Under the pieces are notes generated by a model. It was not told the origin of the DNA, did no database searches, and was given only the letters and a program-made list of their open reading frames with translations. Positions 8,645 to 16,181 of a stretch of DNA of 64,000 nucleotides are shown here, in pieces. The translations under genes were made by a program, and so were the position numbers. Every line of letters starts with the position of its first letter. The stretch's first letter is position 1. The stretch covers positions 1 to 64,000 of the forward strand of contig USGS01000003.1 of assembly GCA_900554275.1 (NCBI GenBank). The letters are read 5' to 3'. Source of the DNA: an uncultured Eubacteriales bacterium. Its GTDB lineage: Bacteria > Bacillota > Clostridia > Oscillospirales > Oscillospiraceae.

Positions 8645-8685
8645 AAACAGGCGGCACCCAACCGAAGCTGAGTGCCGCCTGTTTT
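8645..8685 (-). terminator. terminator of the small membrane protein gene
   Basis: A 13-bp stem (AAACAGGCGGCAC with its complement at 8672-8684) around a 14-base loop separates the small membrane protein gene from the GNAT promoter. The hairpin is near symmetric. Confidence 0.7.
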
Positions 8686-8712
8686 GTTGTTCAATTCTGT
8701 TGTCTGTGCCGA

Positions 8713-8934
8713 TCAGGCGGCGGCGTGAGACTTGCGGTTCGCGCGCACCTCATGGTCACGCTCCAGCAGCAGCGCGCGGGTAGCGGAGACGGTGAACACC
8801 GCGGCCCAGCCCAGGGTCAGATAGTTGGCGAGAACGCGGATCTCAACGTCGGCGGCGGTCATCAGGAAAGTGGAAGCGACGACCAGGACCAGGGAAACGA
8901 TGGCGATGACGACCTGAATAGAGATGTTTTTCAT
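8713..8934 (-). CDS. small two-helix membrane protein, unknown
   Basis: A 73-residue protein with two predicted membrane helices, about residues 5-27 (ISIQVVIAIVSLVLVV) and 34-55, and a basic, Arg/His/Lys-rich tail. The start follows AAGGAGG with eight bases of spacing. No conserved domain is recognised. It is transcribed divergently from a LysR-type regulator across a 169-bp AT-rich region, an arrangement in which the LysR protein often controls the divergent gene. It has its own terminator. The role is unknown; a membrane accessory or stress peptide is possible but unsupported. Confidence 0.75.
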   Translation of the reverse strand: MKNISIQVVIAIVSLVLVVASTFLMTAADVEIRVLANYLTLGWAAVFTVSATRALLLERDHEVRANRKSHAAA

Positions 8935-9103
8935 GATAATGTCCTCCTTAAAAAAGTTGTATGTGATATGGTTGGATTTTCTTTGTTTTGGGGGCTTGTG
9001 CTCTTGTTGTCTGTATAGTAGAATAAATAACGAGAAAAGTAAAGCTGTACTTTGTTATAATGGATGTTAGTGGTACTAATAGAAAATCCTGGAGGTGGCG
9101 GGT
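8935..9103. promoter_or_regulatory. divergent intergenic region between small membrane gene and LysR gene
   Basis: An AT-rich 169-bp region. A TATAAT at 9056-9061 is a good -10 for the LysR gene but has no clear -35, which fits an activated or autorepressed promoter. On the minus strand TACTAT with a weak TTACTT 16 bp upstream (about 9013-9040) could serve the membrane gene. A LysR operator probably lies between them but no clear T-N11-A dyad can be fixed by eye. Confidence 0.45.
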
Positions 9104-9982
9104 ATGGAAACGGCACGGTGCAGGGCCTTTTTGGCAGCGGCGGAGACGGGGAGCTTTTCCCGGGCGGCGGAGGCGCTGCGGTATACGCCCTCCGGCGTGA
9201 ACCAGCTGGTATCGGCGCTGGAGAAGGAGGTGGGGTTTTCTCTGTTCAGCCGCAACACGAAGGGCGTGGCGCTGACGGCCAACGGGGAGCTGCTGCTGCC
9301 GGTGGTGCGGGAGTTCCTGCGGCAGGAGGATCGCATCTTCGAGCTGTCGGCAGGGATGAACGGGCTGCTGATCGGCAGCGTCAGCATCGCGGCCTATTCC
9401 AGTATCGCCACACACTGGCTGCCGGCGGTGATACGGGAATTTCAGCGGGATTACCCTAACGTGAAGATCAAGCTGATGGAGGGCATCTGGCAGGAGGTGT
9501 CCCAGTGGCTGGATGAGCGGGTGGCGGACATCGGCTTTCTGAGCTATCAGGAGAATATGCCCTACGACTGGATACCGCTGGCGGACGATCCCATGCTGGC
9601 GCTGCTGCCGTGGGATCACCCGCTGGCGAAGGCGGAGGCCTATCCGCTGGAGAACTGCGCCAAGGATCGTTTCATCATGCCGGCGCTGGGCTGCGACGAC
9701 GATGTGGAGGCGCTGTTTGCCCGCGGCCATATCGAGCCGAATATCTGCTACACGACCTTGGAGAACTTTTCCGCCATGTCCATGGTGGAGCAGGGGCTGG
9801 GCGTCAGCGTGATGAATCGGCTCATCACCCAGAAGCGGGTGTGCGACATCGCCATGATTCCCATCGACCCGCCGGCCAGTATCACACTGGGCGCAGCGCT
9901 GCACTCCCGGACGGACACCTCGCCGGCGGTGAAGATGTTCCTGCGCTACGCGGTGCGGATGCTGACGAAGAAGGAAAGCTGA
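9104..9982 (+). CDS. LysR family transcriptional regulator
   Basis: A 292-residue LysR-type regulator. Residues 1-60 are the winged helix-turn-helix (SFSRAAEALRYTPSGVNQ with LFSRNTKGVALTANGE). Residues from about 88 on are the substrate-binding-like effector domain. The ATG at 9104 is chosen because GGAGG ends eight bases upstream; the GTG at 9095 overlaps that site. Members bind upstream of target genes and respond to a small ligand. The likely target is the divergent small membrane protein gene and its own promoter. The ligand is unknown. It ends at a shared strong terminator. Confidence 0.9.
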   Translation: METARCRAFLAAAETGSFSRAAEALRYTPSGVNQLVSALEKEVGFSLFSRNTKGVALTANGELLLPVVREFLRQEDRIFELSAGMNGLLIGSVSIAAYSSIATHWLPAVIREFQRDYPNVKIKLMEGIWQEVSQWLDERVADIGFLSYQENMPYDWIPLADDPMLALLPWDHPLAKAEAYPLENCAKDRFIMPALGCDDDVEALFARGHIEPNICYTTLENFSAMSMVEQGLGVSVMNRLITQKRVCDIAMIPIDPPASITLGAALHSRTDTSPAVKMFLRYAVRMLTKKES

Positions 9983-9985
9983 CAT

Positions 9986-10016
9986 GAAAAAGAACCGCCC
10001 CCGGCGGTTCTTTTTT
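9986..10016. terminator. bidirectional terminator between LysR and B3/B4 genes
   Basis: A 9-bp perfect GC-rich stem (AGAACCGCC and complement) with a CCC loop, flanked by A-run on the left and TTTTTT on the right, lies between convergent genes. Confidence 0.9.
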
Positions 10017-10020
10017 GCGC

Positions 10021-10734
10021 TTACAGGAAGAAGTCGAAGCGGGGGTGATCCTTCGTCACCGTGCCGGTCTCGATCTCGATGCTGTCGCCGAAATACTTGT
10101 GCAGCAGTGCCACCAGCTCATCGGCGGCGGCCTGGACCTCGCCGGCGTTCACGTCAGAGAAGCCGTCGATGGGGAAGAGGATGGCCCTCGTCGCCTCGGT
10201 GATCTTGCCGCGCTCCGACTGACGCCACGTCCAGCGGCGGGTGCGGATCTCGCTGCCGGAGGCGTAGACGGCCTCACCCACGTCGGGGGTCTCCTCCTCG
10301 GTGCTGCCGAAGGGGATGAAGGTGTCGCCCTCCCGGGCCAGCCGCACGTCCAGCCCCTCGTCGATGGTGTCCAGGTCGTGTGCGCCCATGGGCAGGCGGT
10401 GCTTGATGGACACGGCATTGCCCAGGTCCACGGCGGCGTTGATGTGGGGGAAGCCCTTGCCCTTGGCGATGCGGGTCAGCAGCGCTTCGATGGAGCAGAG
10501 GAACTTGTTGGGATTGATACCTAAAGAGGTGAACGCCTGGCGGTAGGGCAGGATGTCCTCCGTTTCCTTGGGCTTCTTGCCTGTAAAGTACGCTTCACAG
10601 GCGGTGACATTCTCGGCCAGCATCTGCTCCAGCTCTGGGATGTCGTGGGTGTTGTCCAGCCCGCGGACGGCGACCGCGCCGAAGCAGGCATTGGGCAGCT
10701 TTTCAAAAAACTCTTTGGACACCTGATAATACAT
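10021..10734 (-). CDS. B3/B4 tRNA-binding domain protein
   Basis: A 237-residue stand-alone protein resembling the B3/B4 domain of the phenylalanyl-tRNA synthetase beta chain, the domain that carries editing (hydrolysis of mischarged Tyr-tRNA). Features are the YRQAFTSLGINPNKF segment near residue 75 and NAAVDLGNAVSIKHRLPMGAHD near 115. Free-standing forms are common in bacteria and often guessed to act on tRNA or amino acids; the function here is not shown. The start is the ATG with GAGGAG eight bases upstream; a longer frame would run past the promoter. It is monocistronic. Confidence 0.85.
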   Translation of the reverse strand: MYYQVSKEFFEKLPNACFGAVAVRGLDNTHDIPELEQMLAENVTACEAYFTGKKPKETEDILPYRQAFTSLGINPNKFLCSIEALLTRIAKGKGFPHINAAVDLGNAVSIKHRLPMGAHDLDTIDEGLDVRLAREGDTFIPFGSTEEETPDVGEAVYASGSEIRTRRWTWRQSERGKITEATRAILFPIDGFSDVNAGEVQAAADELVALLHKYFGDSIEIETGTVTKDHPRFDFFL

Positions 10735-10766
10735 GGCGTTTTCTCCTCGTTTCGAATTTATGTGGT

Positions 10767-10795
10767 ATTTTAACGCTTTGAAGCGCTGATTGCAA
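10767..10795 (-). promoter_or_regulatory. promoter of the B3/B4-domain gene
   Basis: On the minus strand TTGCAA, 17 bp and TAAAAT lie 33 bp upstream of the start. A CGCTT-TG-AAGCG dyad lies inside the spacer and may be an operator. Confidence 0.6.
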
Positions 10796-10864
10796 GAGGA
10801 AAACTCCAACATAGAAGGATTTTATATTACAGAAAAATTATTCGACAATACGGAACAAGTGGAC

Positions 10865-10893
10865 TTGCGGTGGAGAGCGTTATCCTGTAAAAT
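10865..10893 (+). promoter_or_regulatory. promoter of the metal-uptake/XdhC cluster
   Basis: TTGCGG, 17 bp and TAAAAT lie 29 bp upstream of the permease start. No Fur box or molybdenum-cofactor riboswitch was recognised in the 187-bp divergent region. Confidence 0.55.
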
Positions 10894-10921
10894 GAAGAGC
10901 GAAATTTTGGAAAGGGGGCGT

Positions 10922-11944
10922 ATGCCGGTGGAACTGCAAAAGAGACGGCCGACGGGCCGGGTGGCTATGATGGCGGCGGTGCTGCTGGCGCTGTTTCTGC
11001 TCTCCTTTATCTGGGGACGGTATGATGTGCCGCTGCCGGAGGTGGTGCGCATCCTGCTGTCCCGGCTGTTGCCGGTGACCCAGACGTGGACGGACAACAT
11101 GGCCATCGCCGTGTGCAACGTGCGGCTGCCCCGCATCCTGCTGGCCTGCCTGGTTGGTTGTGCGCTGTCGGCGGCGGGGGCGTCGTATCAGACGGTGTTT
11201 CAGAACCCTATGGCCGCGCCGGATATTTTAGGCGCGTCCTCCGGCGCGTGCTTTGGCGCGGCGCTGGCCATCCTGACGGGGCAGAGCAGCGTGACGGTCA
11301 CGGTGTACGCCTTCTGCGCCAGTCTGCTGTCCGTGGCGCTGGTGTATCTTGTGGGCAGCCGTACCCGGGGCAGCCGGGTGGTGAACCTGCTGCTGGCGGG
11401 TATCATGGTGGGATCACTGTTCACCGCAGGGACGTCCTATATCAAGCTGGTGGCCGACCCCACCAATCAGCTGCCCCAAATCACCTACTGGCTCATGGGC
11501 AGCCTGTCCGGCACGCGGATGAAAAAGGTGGGCTTCGCCGCCGTGTGTATGGCGGTGGGGCTGCTCCCGCTGCTGCTCCTGCGCTGGCGGATGAACCTGC
11601 TGACGCTGTCCGCCGACGAGGCCCGGGCCATGGGCGTCCATACCGACCGGCTGCGGCTGGCGGTGATCCTGTCCGCCACGGTGCTGACGGCGTCGGCGGT
11701 GTCCGTATCCGGCATGATCGGCTGGGTGGGGCTGGTCATTCCCCATCTCAGCCGCCGTATAGTGGGCAATGACTGCCGCTGGCTGCTGCCTATGTCCATG
11801 CTGTTCGGTGCGACGTTTCTGCTGCTGGTGGATAATATGGCCCGGTGTCTCACGGCGGTGGAGATCCCCATCGGTATCCTGACCGCCTTTGTGGGCGCGC
11901 CATTCTTTCTCTATCTGATGATAAAGGGGGGCGAGCGGGCATGA
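10922..11944 (+). CDS. FecCD/BtuC-type ABC transporter permease
   Basis: A 340-residue integral membrane protein with about nine or ten helices and a short basic N-terminus. Hallmarks are NPMAAPDILGASSGA near residue 95, LAGIMVG near 158 and the cytoplasmic GLVIPHLSRRIVGND near 270, which contacts the ATPase. The family imports iron-siderophores, haem, cobalamin and, in the MolBC subgroup, molybdate or tungstate. The ATG at 10922 follows GGAAAGGGGGCG. The stop overlaps the ATPase start (ATGA). The binding protein is two genes downstream and XdhC follows, pointing to a molybdenum-linked substrate. The substrate itself is inferred. Confidence 0.92.
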   Translation: MPVELQKRRPTGRVAMMAAVLLALFLLSFIWGRYDVPLPEVVRILLSRLLPVTQTWTDNMAIAVCNVRLPRILLACLVGCALSAAGASYQTVFQNPMAAPDILGASSGACFGAALAILTGQSSVTVTVYAFCASLLSVALVYLVGSRTRGSRVVNLLLAGIMVGSLFTAGTSYIKLVADPTNQLPQITYWLMGSLSGTRMKKVGFAAVCMAVGLLPLLLLRWRMNLLTLSADEARAMGVHTDRLRLAVILSATVLTASAVSVSGMIGWVGLVIPHLSRRIVGNDCRWLLPMSMLFGATFLLLVDNMARCLTAVEIPIGILTAFVGAPFFLYLMIKGGERA

Positions 11945-12720
11945 CACTGACGGTGAACGACCTATCCTACGGCTATATCAGGGGTGTGCCGGTGCTGGAG
12001 GGCGTGTCCTTTGCAGCGGAGAAGGGGGAGCTCCTCTCCGTTCTCGGGCCGAACGGCGCGGGGAAAAGCACGCTGTTCCGCTGCCTGCTGGGCGGCATCG
12101 ACGGCTATTCCGGTTCGATCGAGTTGGATGGCCGGGAGGTGCGCGGCCTGTCCCGGCGGGAGCTGGCGGCCCGCATCGCCTACATCCCCCAGATACACCG
12201 GCCTACCTTCGGCTATTCGGTGCTGGACACGGCGCTGATGGGCCTGACCCGGGAGCTGTCGCCGTTCCGCTCTCCCTCGGCGGAGCAGGAGAAGCGGGCC
12301 ATGGAGGCGCTGGAGCAGGTGGGCGTGGCACACCTCGCCCGGCGGAATTTCGCCACGCTGTCCGGCGGCGAGCAGCAGCTGGTGCTTATCGCCCGGGCGC
12401 TGTGTCAGCGGTCGGACGTGCTGCTGATGGACGAGCCAACGTCTTCGCTGGACTACGGAAACCAGCTGCGGGTTCTGCAGCGGGTCAGTGAACTGGCGGG
12501 GCAGGGCTATACGGTGATCCTGTCTACCCACGATCCACAGCACGCGCTGCGGTTCTCCCGGCGGGTGCTGGCGCTGCGGGACGGCCGGGTGACCGCCTTC
12601 GGCGACACCCGTGAGGTGCTGACGGAGACGCTGCTGCGCCGGCTGTACGGCGTGGACGCGGCGCTGCTGGACACGGCGCACGGCCCGGTGGTCGTGCCGA
12701 AGGGAGGCGGCCATGTTTAA
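11941..12720 (+). CDS. ABC transporter ATP-binding protein (FecE-like)
   Basis: A 259-residue ATPase that powers the permease. Walker A is GPNGAGKST at 36-44, the ABC signature LSGGEQQ at 140-146, and Walker B LLMDEP at 161-166, followed by SSLD and the switch histidine in LSTHDPQHAL. The start ATG shares four bases with the permease stop, so translation is coupled. The C-terminus (about 225-259) is a family-typical regulatory helix. Its 3' end overlaps the methyltransferase start by eight bases. It works at the inner face of the membrane; substrate choice is set by the permease and binding protein. Confidence 0.95.
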   Translation: MTLTVNDLSYGYIRGVPVLEGVSFAAEKGELLSVLGPNGAGKSTLFRCLLGGIDGYSGSIELDGREVRGLSRRELAARIAYIPQIHRPTFGYSVLDTALMGLTRELSPFRSPSAEQEKRAMEALEQVGVAHLARRNFATLSGGEQQLVLIARALCQRSDVLLMDEPTSSLDYGNQLRVLQRVSELAGQGYTVILSTHDPQHALRFSRRVLALRDGRVTAFGDTREVLTETLLRRLYGVDAALLDTAHGPVVVPKGGGHV

Positions 12721-13405
12721 GTGGACACAGGAGAGCATCGCCTATATGGACGATGCCTGCCGCTGGACGGATTTCCACCGGAAGCTGGCGGCGGAGCTGC
12801 AGCCGTACCTCCGGGAGACGGACTGCGTCTGCGACGCGGGCTGTGGGCTGGGGTATCTGTCCCTGTCCCTCGCCCCGTATGTGGGCGCGGTGACGGCGGT
12901 GGAACGGGACAGTCAGGCGCTGGCGGTGCTGGAGCGGGAGCTGGCGCTTCGGCATATCAAGAACGTGCATCCCTGCTGTGAGGATGTGTTTGTCCACCGG
13001 CCGGAAAAGCCCTACGACGCCATGGTTTTCTGCTTTTTCGGAAGCATAGAGGAGATATTGGCCGCGGCGGCGCGGTGCTGCCACGGTACGGTGCTGGCGG
13101 TGGTGCGAAATGATGCACGCCACCGGTTTTCCGACAAGAGCCGCGGGCCGGGACAGCACAGCTATGAGACAGCCTGCCGCATCTTGACTGAAAAGGGGAT
13201 TAGCTTTACAACAAGGACTGCGTCCTTTGCGTTTGACCAGCCGTTCCGCAGCCTGGAGGCCGCCCGGCGGTTCTTCGAGCTGTACGGCGGCAGCGGGGAC
13301 TGGCGTGCGCGTTTAGTGGAGACGGGCGACCCGGAATTTCCCTGGCAGCTGCCCAGCCGCCGGGAGTTCGGCCTGATCACCTTTCAGATGGGTGATGGAG
13401 AGTAA
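12713..13405 (+). CDS. class I SAM-dependent methyltransferase
   Basis: A 230-residue methyltransferase. The SAM-binding motif I is DAGCGLG at 41-47, motif II-type VERD near 63, and a following FGSIEE segment. It starts within the last eight bases of the ATPase gene, so it belongs to this operon. Its substrate is unknown. A methyltransferase between a FecCD-type transporter and its binding protein recurs in clostridial clusters with XdhC, and might modify a metal chelator or cofactor; that is inference. Paired cysteines occur at HPCCEDV and AARCC. The C-terminal 60 residues form a Phe/Arg-rich region without a recognised motif. Confidence 0.85.
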   Translation: MFKWTQESIAYMDDACRWTDFHRKLAAELQPYLRETDCVCDAGCGLGYLSLSLAPYVGAVTAVERDSQALAVLERELALRHIKNVHPCCEDVFVHRPEKPYDAMVFCFFGSIEEILAAAARCCHGTVLAVVRNDARHRFSDKSRGPGQHSYETACRILTEKGISFTTRTASFAFDQPFRSLEAARRFFELYGGSGDWRARLVETGDPEFPWQLPSRREFGLITFQMGDGE

Positions 13406-13452
13406 GCAGTGTATTCCGCGGCGTGAGCCGGGAAGATGATAAGGAGGAAACC

Positions 13453-14565
13453 ATGAAAAACAACGTGAAAAGACTGCTGGCGCTAATTTTGGCGCTGGTG
13501 ATGAGCCTGAGCCTGTTTGCCTGCGGGCAGAAGCAGGACGGCAAGCAAGATGACGTGCAGGACGATGTGCAGGAAATCGCCACCCGGGTGTTAACCGACT
13601 CCTGCGGCCGCCAGACCACTGTGCCCACGGAGGTGCGGAAGGTGGCCGTGTCCGGCCCGCTGGCCCAGATGGTGGTGTTCGCCATTGCCCCGGACAAGGT
13701 GGTGGGCGTGGCCAACGCTTGGGACGAGACGGCGAAGGAATACTTCGACGCCAAGTATCTGGACCTGCCCCTGCTGGGCCAGCTGTACGGCGGCAAGGGC
13801 GAGCTGAACCTGGAGACGCTGCTGGCGGCTGCGCCGGATGTGGTCATCGACGTGGGTGAGCCCAAGGGCAGCATCGTGGAGGATATGGACGCCCTGCAGG
13901 AGCAGACCGGCATCCCATTTGTCCACATTGACGCCTATCTGGCCACCATGGATGAGACGTATGCCATGCTGGGCGACCTGCTGGCCATGCCCAACGAGGC
14001 CCAGGGCCTGGCGGACTACTGCCGCGCCATCTATGACAGGGTGAAGGCCATCGCGGACAGCGTGGATAAAGCGAATATACTTTACATCACAGGGGACGAG
14101 GGCTTGAACGTTATCGCCCAGGGCTCTTACCACGCCGAAGTCATTGATATGCTGGCCAACAACCTGGCCGTGGTGGACGAGCCGTCCAGCAAGGGCACAG
14201 GCAACGAGGTGGATATGGAGCAGATCCTGAACTGGAATCCCGATGTGATCCTGTTCGCGCCGAACAGCATTTACAGCACCGTGGCGGCCAATGAGAACTG
14301 GCAGACCATCACCGCCATCAAGGAGGGGAATTATTACGAAGTGCCCTTCGGCCCATACAACTGGATGGGCTTCCCGCCCAGCGTCCAGCGGCTGCTGGGT
14401 ATGCAGTGGATGGCCGCCGTGCTGTACCCGGACGCGGTGGACTATGATATGTACGAGGCGGTCAGCGCGTATTTTGAGCTGTTTTACCACTGTGAGCTGA
14501 CGGAGGCGCAATTCGCGGCGCTGACGGCCAACTCTCTGCCTGCGGACACGCAGATGGCCGCGTAA
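13453..14565 (+). CDS. ABC transporter substrate-binding lipoprotein (metal/siderophore type)
   Basis: A 370-residue class III binding protein anchored to the outer face of the membrane. The signal ends in LFAC with lipidated Cys24. The early strand TDSCGRQTTVPTEVRKVAVS is the typical entry to the PeriBP fold of the FecB/BtuF group, followed by a long linker helix and second lobe (VILFAPNSIYS). The ATG at 13453 follows AAGGAGG. It captures the ligand for the upstream permease and ATPase. Ligand is inferred to be iron chelate, cobalamin-like, or molybdate/tungstate, given XdhC downstream; the sequence alone does not tell. Confidence 0.9.
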   Translation: MKNNVKRLLALILALVMSLSLFACGQKQDGKQDDVQDDVQEIATRVLTDSCGRQTTVPTEVRKVAVSGPLAQMVVFAIAPDKVVGVANAWDETAKEYFDAKYLDLPLLGQLYGGKGELNLETLLAAAPDVVIDVGEPKGSIVEDMDALQEQTGIPFVHIDAYLATMDETYAMLGDLLAMPNEAQGLADYCRAIYDRVKAIADSVDKANILYITGDEGLNVIAQGSYHAEVIDMLANNLAVVDEPSSKGTGNEVDMEQILNWNPDVILFAPNSIYSTVAANENWQTITAIKEGNYYEVPFGPYNWMGFPPSVQRLLGMQWMAAVLYPDAVDYDMYEAVSAYFELFYHCELTEAQFAALTANSLPADTQMAA

Positions 14566-14607
14566 GCGCGTCAAAAAAGACGGTATCAAAGAAAAGGAGC
14601 GCGTGCT

Positions 14608-15579
14608 ATGAACACCATTTTCCAACAACTGGTCTACGCCCGGGAAAAGGACAAGGATACGGTGCTGGCTACCATTATCTGGGATGACGGCTCTGCCCCC
14701 CGGGGCAGGGGCAGCCAGATGCTGGTGGACGGCAGCGGACTGCTGGCCGGAACCATCGGCGGCGGCGCGGTGGAGGGGCGCTCCATCGAGATCGCCCGGG
14801 AGATGCTGCAAAGCGGCAGGAAGGGCTATACCCACTTTTTCCGCCTGCGGAAGGATGGCGAGGTGGGTATGGTCTGCGGCGGCGACGTGACGGTGTATTT
14901 CTGCCGAATTCCCGCCGGTGACGCTGCTTGGGGCGCGGTGGCCGCGGAGGTGCTGCAGCGGGTGAAGGACCGCGTGCCGGGGTATCTGACGCTGCCCCTG
15001 GACGGCAGTACCGCCGCCGTCACGGACACGGACGAGAGCGACGACCGGACCCGGTTTTCCGTGGTGCTTCCGGTGGGGGAGCGGGCGCTGATCTTCGGCG
15101 CGGGCCACATCGCCAAGGCTCTCGTGCCGCTGCTGCACACCGTGGGCTTCCGGGCCGTGGTGTTCGACGACCGGCCTGAGCTGGCCACGAAGGAGAGCTT
15201 TCCCCAGGCGGACGAGGTGATCTGCGGCGACTTTGCACACATTGAGGACTACGTCTCCATCCGGCCGGAGGACTATGTGGTCATCATGACCAACGGTCAT
15301 GAGCACGACTTCCAGGCGGAGGTGCAGGTGCTGCGGCATACGACCGCCTATGTGGGTGTCATCGGTTCGCGGAAGAAAACGGCCTTCGTGAACCAGCGGC
15401 TGCGGGAGGCGGGCATCGGCGAGGCGGCCATCGCCTCGGTGCATACGCCCATCGGCACAGCCATCAAGGCGGTGACGCCGGAGGAGATCGCCGTGTCCAT
15501 CACCGGCGAGATGATCCTGGTGCGGGCCACGGCTCGGGAGGCCGGCGGAGAGGTGCATCATGGCTGCCCCATGCACTGA
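14608..15579 (+). CDS. XdhC family protein (molybdenum hydroxylase maturation)
   Basis: A 323-residue XdhC/CoxI-type chaperone. The N-terminal XdhC_CoxI domain has GSAPRGRGSQM (29-39) and the IGGGAVE loop at 50-56. The C-terminal Rossmann domain has IFGAGHIAKAL near 165, MTNGHEHD near 230 and GSRKK. Known members bind molybdenum cofactor and help its sulfuration and insertion into xanthine dehydrogenase-like enzymes. The presence here implies a molybdenum hydroxylase elsewhere in the genome; none is in the window. It follows the binding protein by 42 bp and overlaps the next gene by 20 bp. Confidence 0.92.
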   Translation: MNTIFQQLVYAREKDKDTVLATIIWDDGSAPRGRGSQMLVDGSGLLAGTIGGGAVEGRSIEIAREMLQSGRKGYTHFFRLRKDGEVGMVCGGDVTVYFCRIPAGDAAWGAVAAEVLQRVKDRVPGYLTLPLDGSTAAVTDTDESDDRTRFSVVLPVGERALIFGAGHIAKALVPLLHTVGFRAVVFDDRPELATKESFPQADEVICGDFAHIEDYVSIRPEDYVVIMTNGHEHDFQAEVQVLRHTTAYVGVIGSRKKTAFVNQRLREAGIGEAAIASVHTPIGTAIKAVTPEEIAVSITGEMILVRATAREAGGEVHHGCPMH

Positions 15580-16060
15580 GCATCTGTTTTTCACCGGGCG
15601 CAAGGGTGTGGGGAAGTCCACGCTGGTGCGGGCGGCCATCGAGGGAAAGCGTGTCGGCGGGTTCTTCACCAAGCGGGTGGAGGGCTTGCTGGAGCGGCCC
15701 TCCGTCCACCTGCTGCGGGCCGGGACGGCGGATGTGCCGTCGGCGGAGAACCTCCTGTTCTGCTGCGGCGGCAGTGCGGATATACAGCGGTTCGAGCAGC
15801 TGGGCTGCGGGGCTTTGGCCGATACGGCGGGCTGCGATGTGATGGTGATGGACGAGCTTGGGCCGCATGAAGAGCAGGCCGCCGCGTTCCGGCAGGCGGT
15901 GCTGCGGGCGCTGGACGGGGATGCACCCATCATCGGCGTTTTGCAGCAGGCGGAGAGCGCGTTTCTGCGTCAGGTGGCGGCGCATCCGAACGTCCGGGTG
16001 ATCACGGTGACGGAGGAGAACCGGGACGCACTGCATCACTGGCTGATACAGGGAAAATAG
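15560..16060 (+). CDS. P-loop nucleoside-triphosphatase (THEP1-like)
   Basis: A 166-residue NTPase with Walker A GRKGVGKST at 13-21 and Walker B-like VMVMDELG near 92-99. Size and motifs match the NTPase_1/THEP1 family, which hydrolyses nucleoside triphosphates in vitro. The start lies 20 bp inside XdhC behind GGAGAGG, so it is co-translated. Clostridial clusters for molybdenum hydroxylases often carry such an NTPase next to XdhC, suggesting a role in cofactor handling; that link is inference. A strong terminator directly follows, closing the operon that starts at 10.9 kb. Confidence 0.85.
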   Translation: MAAPCTEHLFFTGRKGVGKSTLVRAAIEGKRVGGFFTKRVEGLLERPSVHLLRAGTADVPSAENLLFCCGGSADIQRFEQLGCGALADTAGCDVMVMDELGPHEEQAAAFRQAVLRALDGDAPIIGVLQQAESAFLRQVAAHPNVRVITVTEENRDALHHWLIQGK

Positions 16061-16065
16061 CGAAG

Positions 16066-16093
16066 AGGGCACGCTTCGGCGTGTCCTTTTTTC
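16066..16093 (+). terminator. terminator of the metal-uptake/XdhC cluster
   Basis: A 9-bp stem (one G-U) with a TTCG tetraloop, followed by six T residues, directly after the NTPase gene. Confidence 0.9.
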
Positions 16094-16114
16094 TGCGCCG
16101 TGGGGCAATATCCT

Positions 16115-16143
16115 TTGCAAGCGGACGGAAGATGTTGTATACT
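16115..16143 (+). promoter_or_regulatory. promoter of addBA
   Basis: TTGCAA, 17 bp and TATACT lie 38 bp upstream of the addB start. Confidence 0.75.
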
Positions 16144-16181
16144 ATGGTCGTGAAACGAGAACAAGAGAGGGGGATGCACCC

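Noticed and set aside
10735..10921. molybdenum-cofactor riboswitch before the XdhC cluster
   Set aside because: No multi-helix conserved RNA pattern could be recognised; only promoters and a short dyad are present.
13591..15933. 780-residue open frame on the minus strand
   Set aside because: It lies opposite the binding protein, XdhC and NTPase genes, is rich in His, Arg, Val and Gly without a known domain, and lacks a ribosome site. It is a shadow of high-GC coding sequence.
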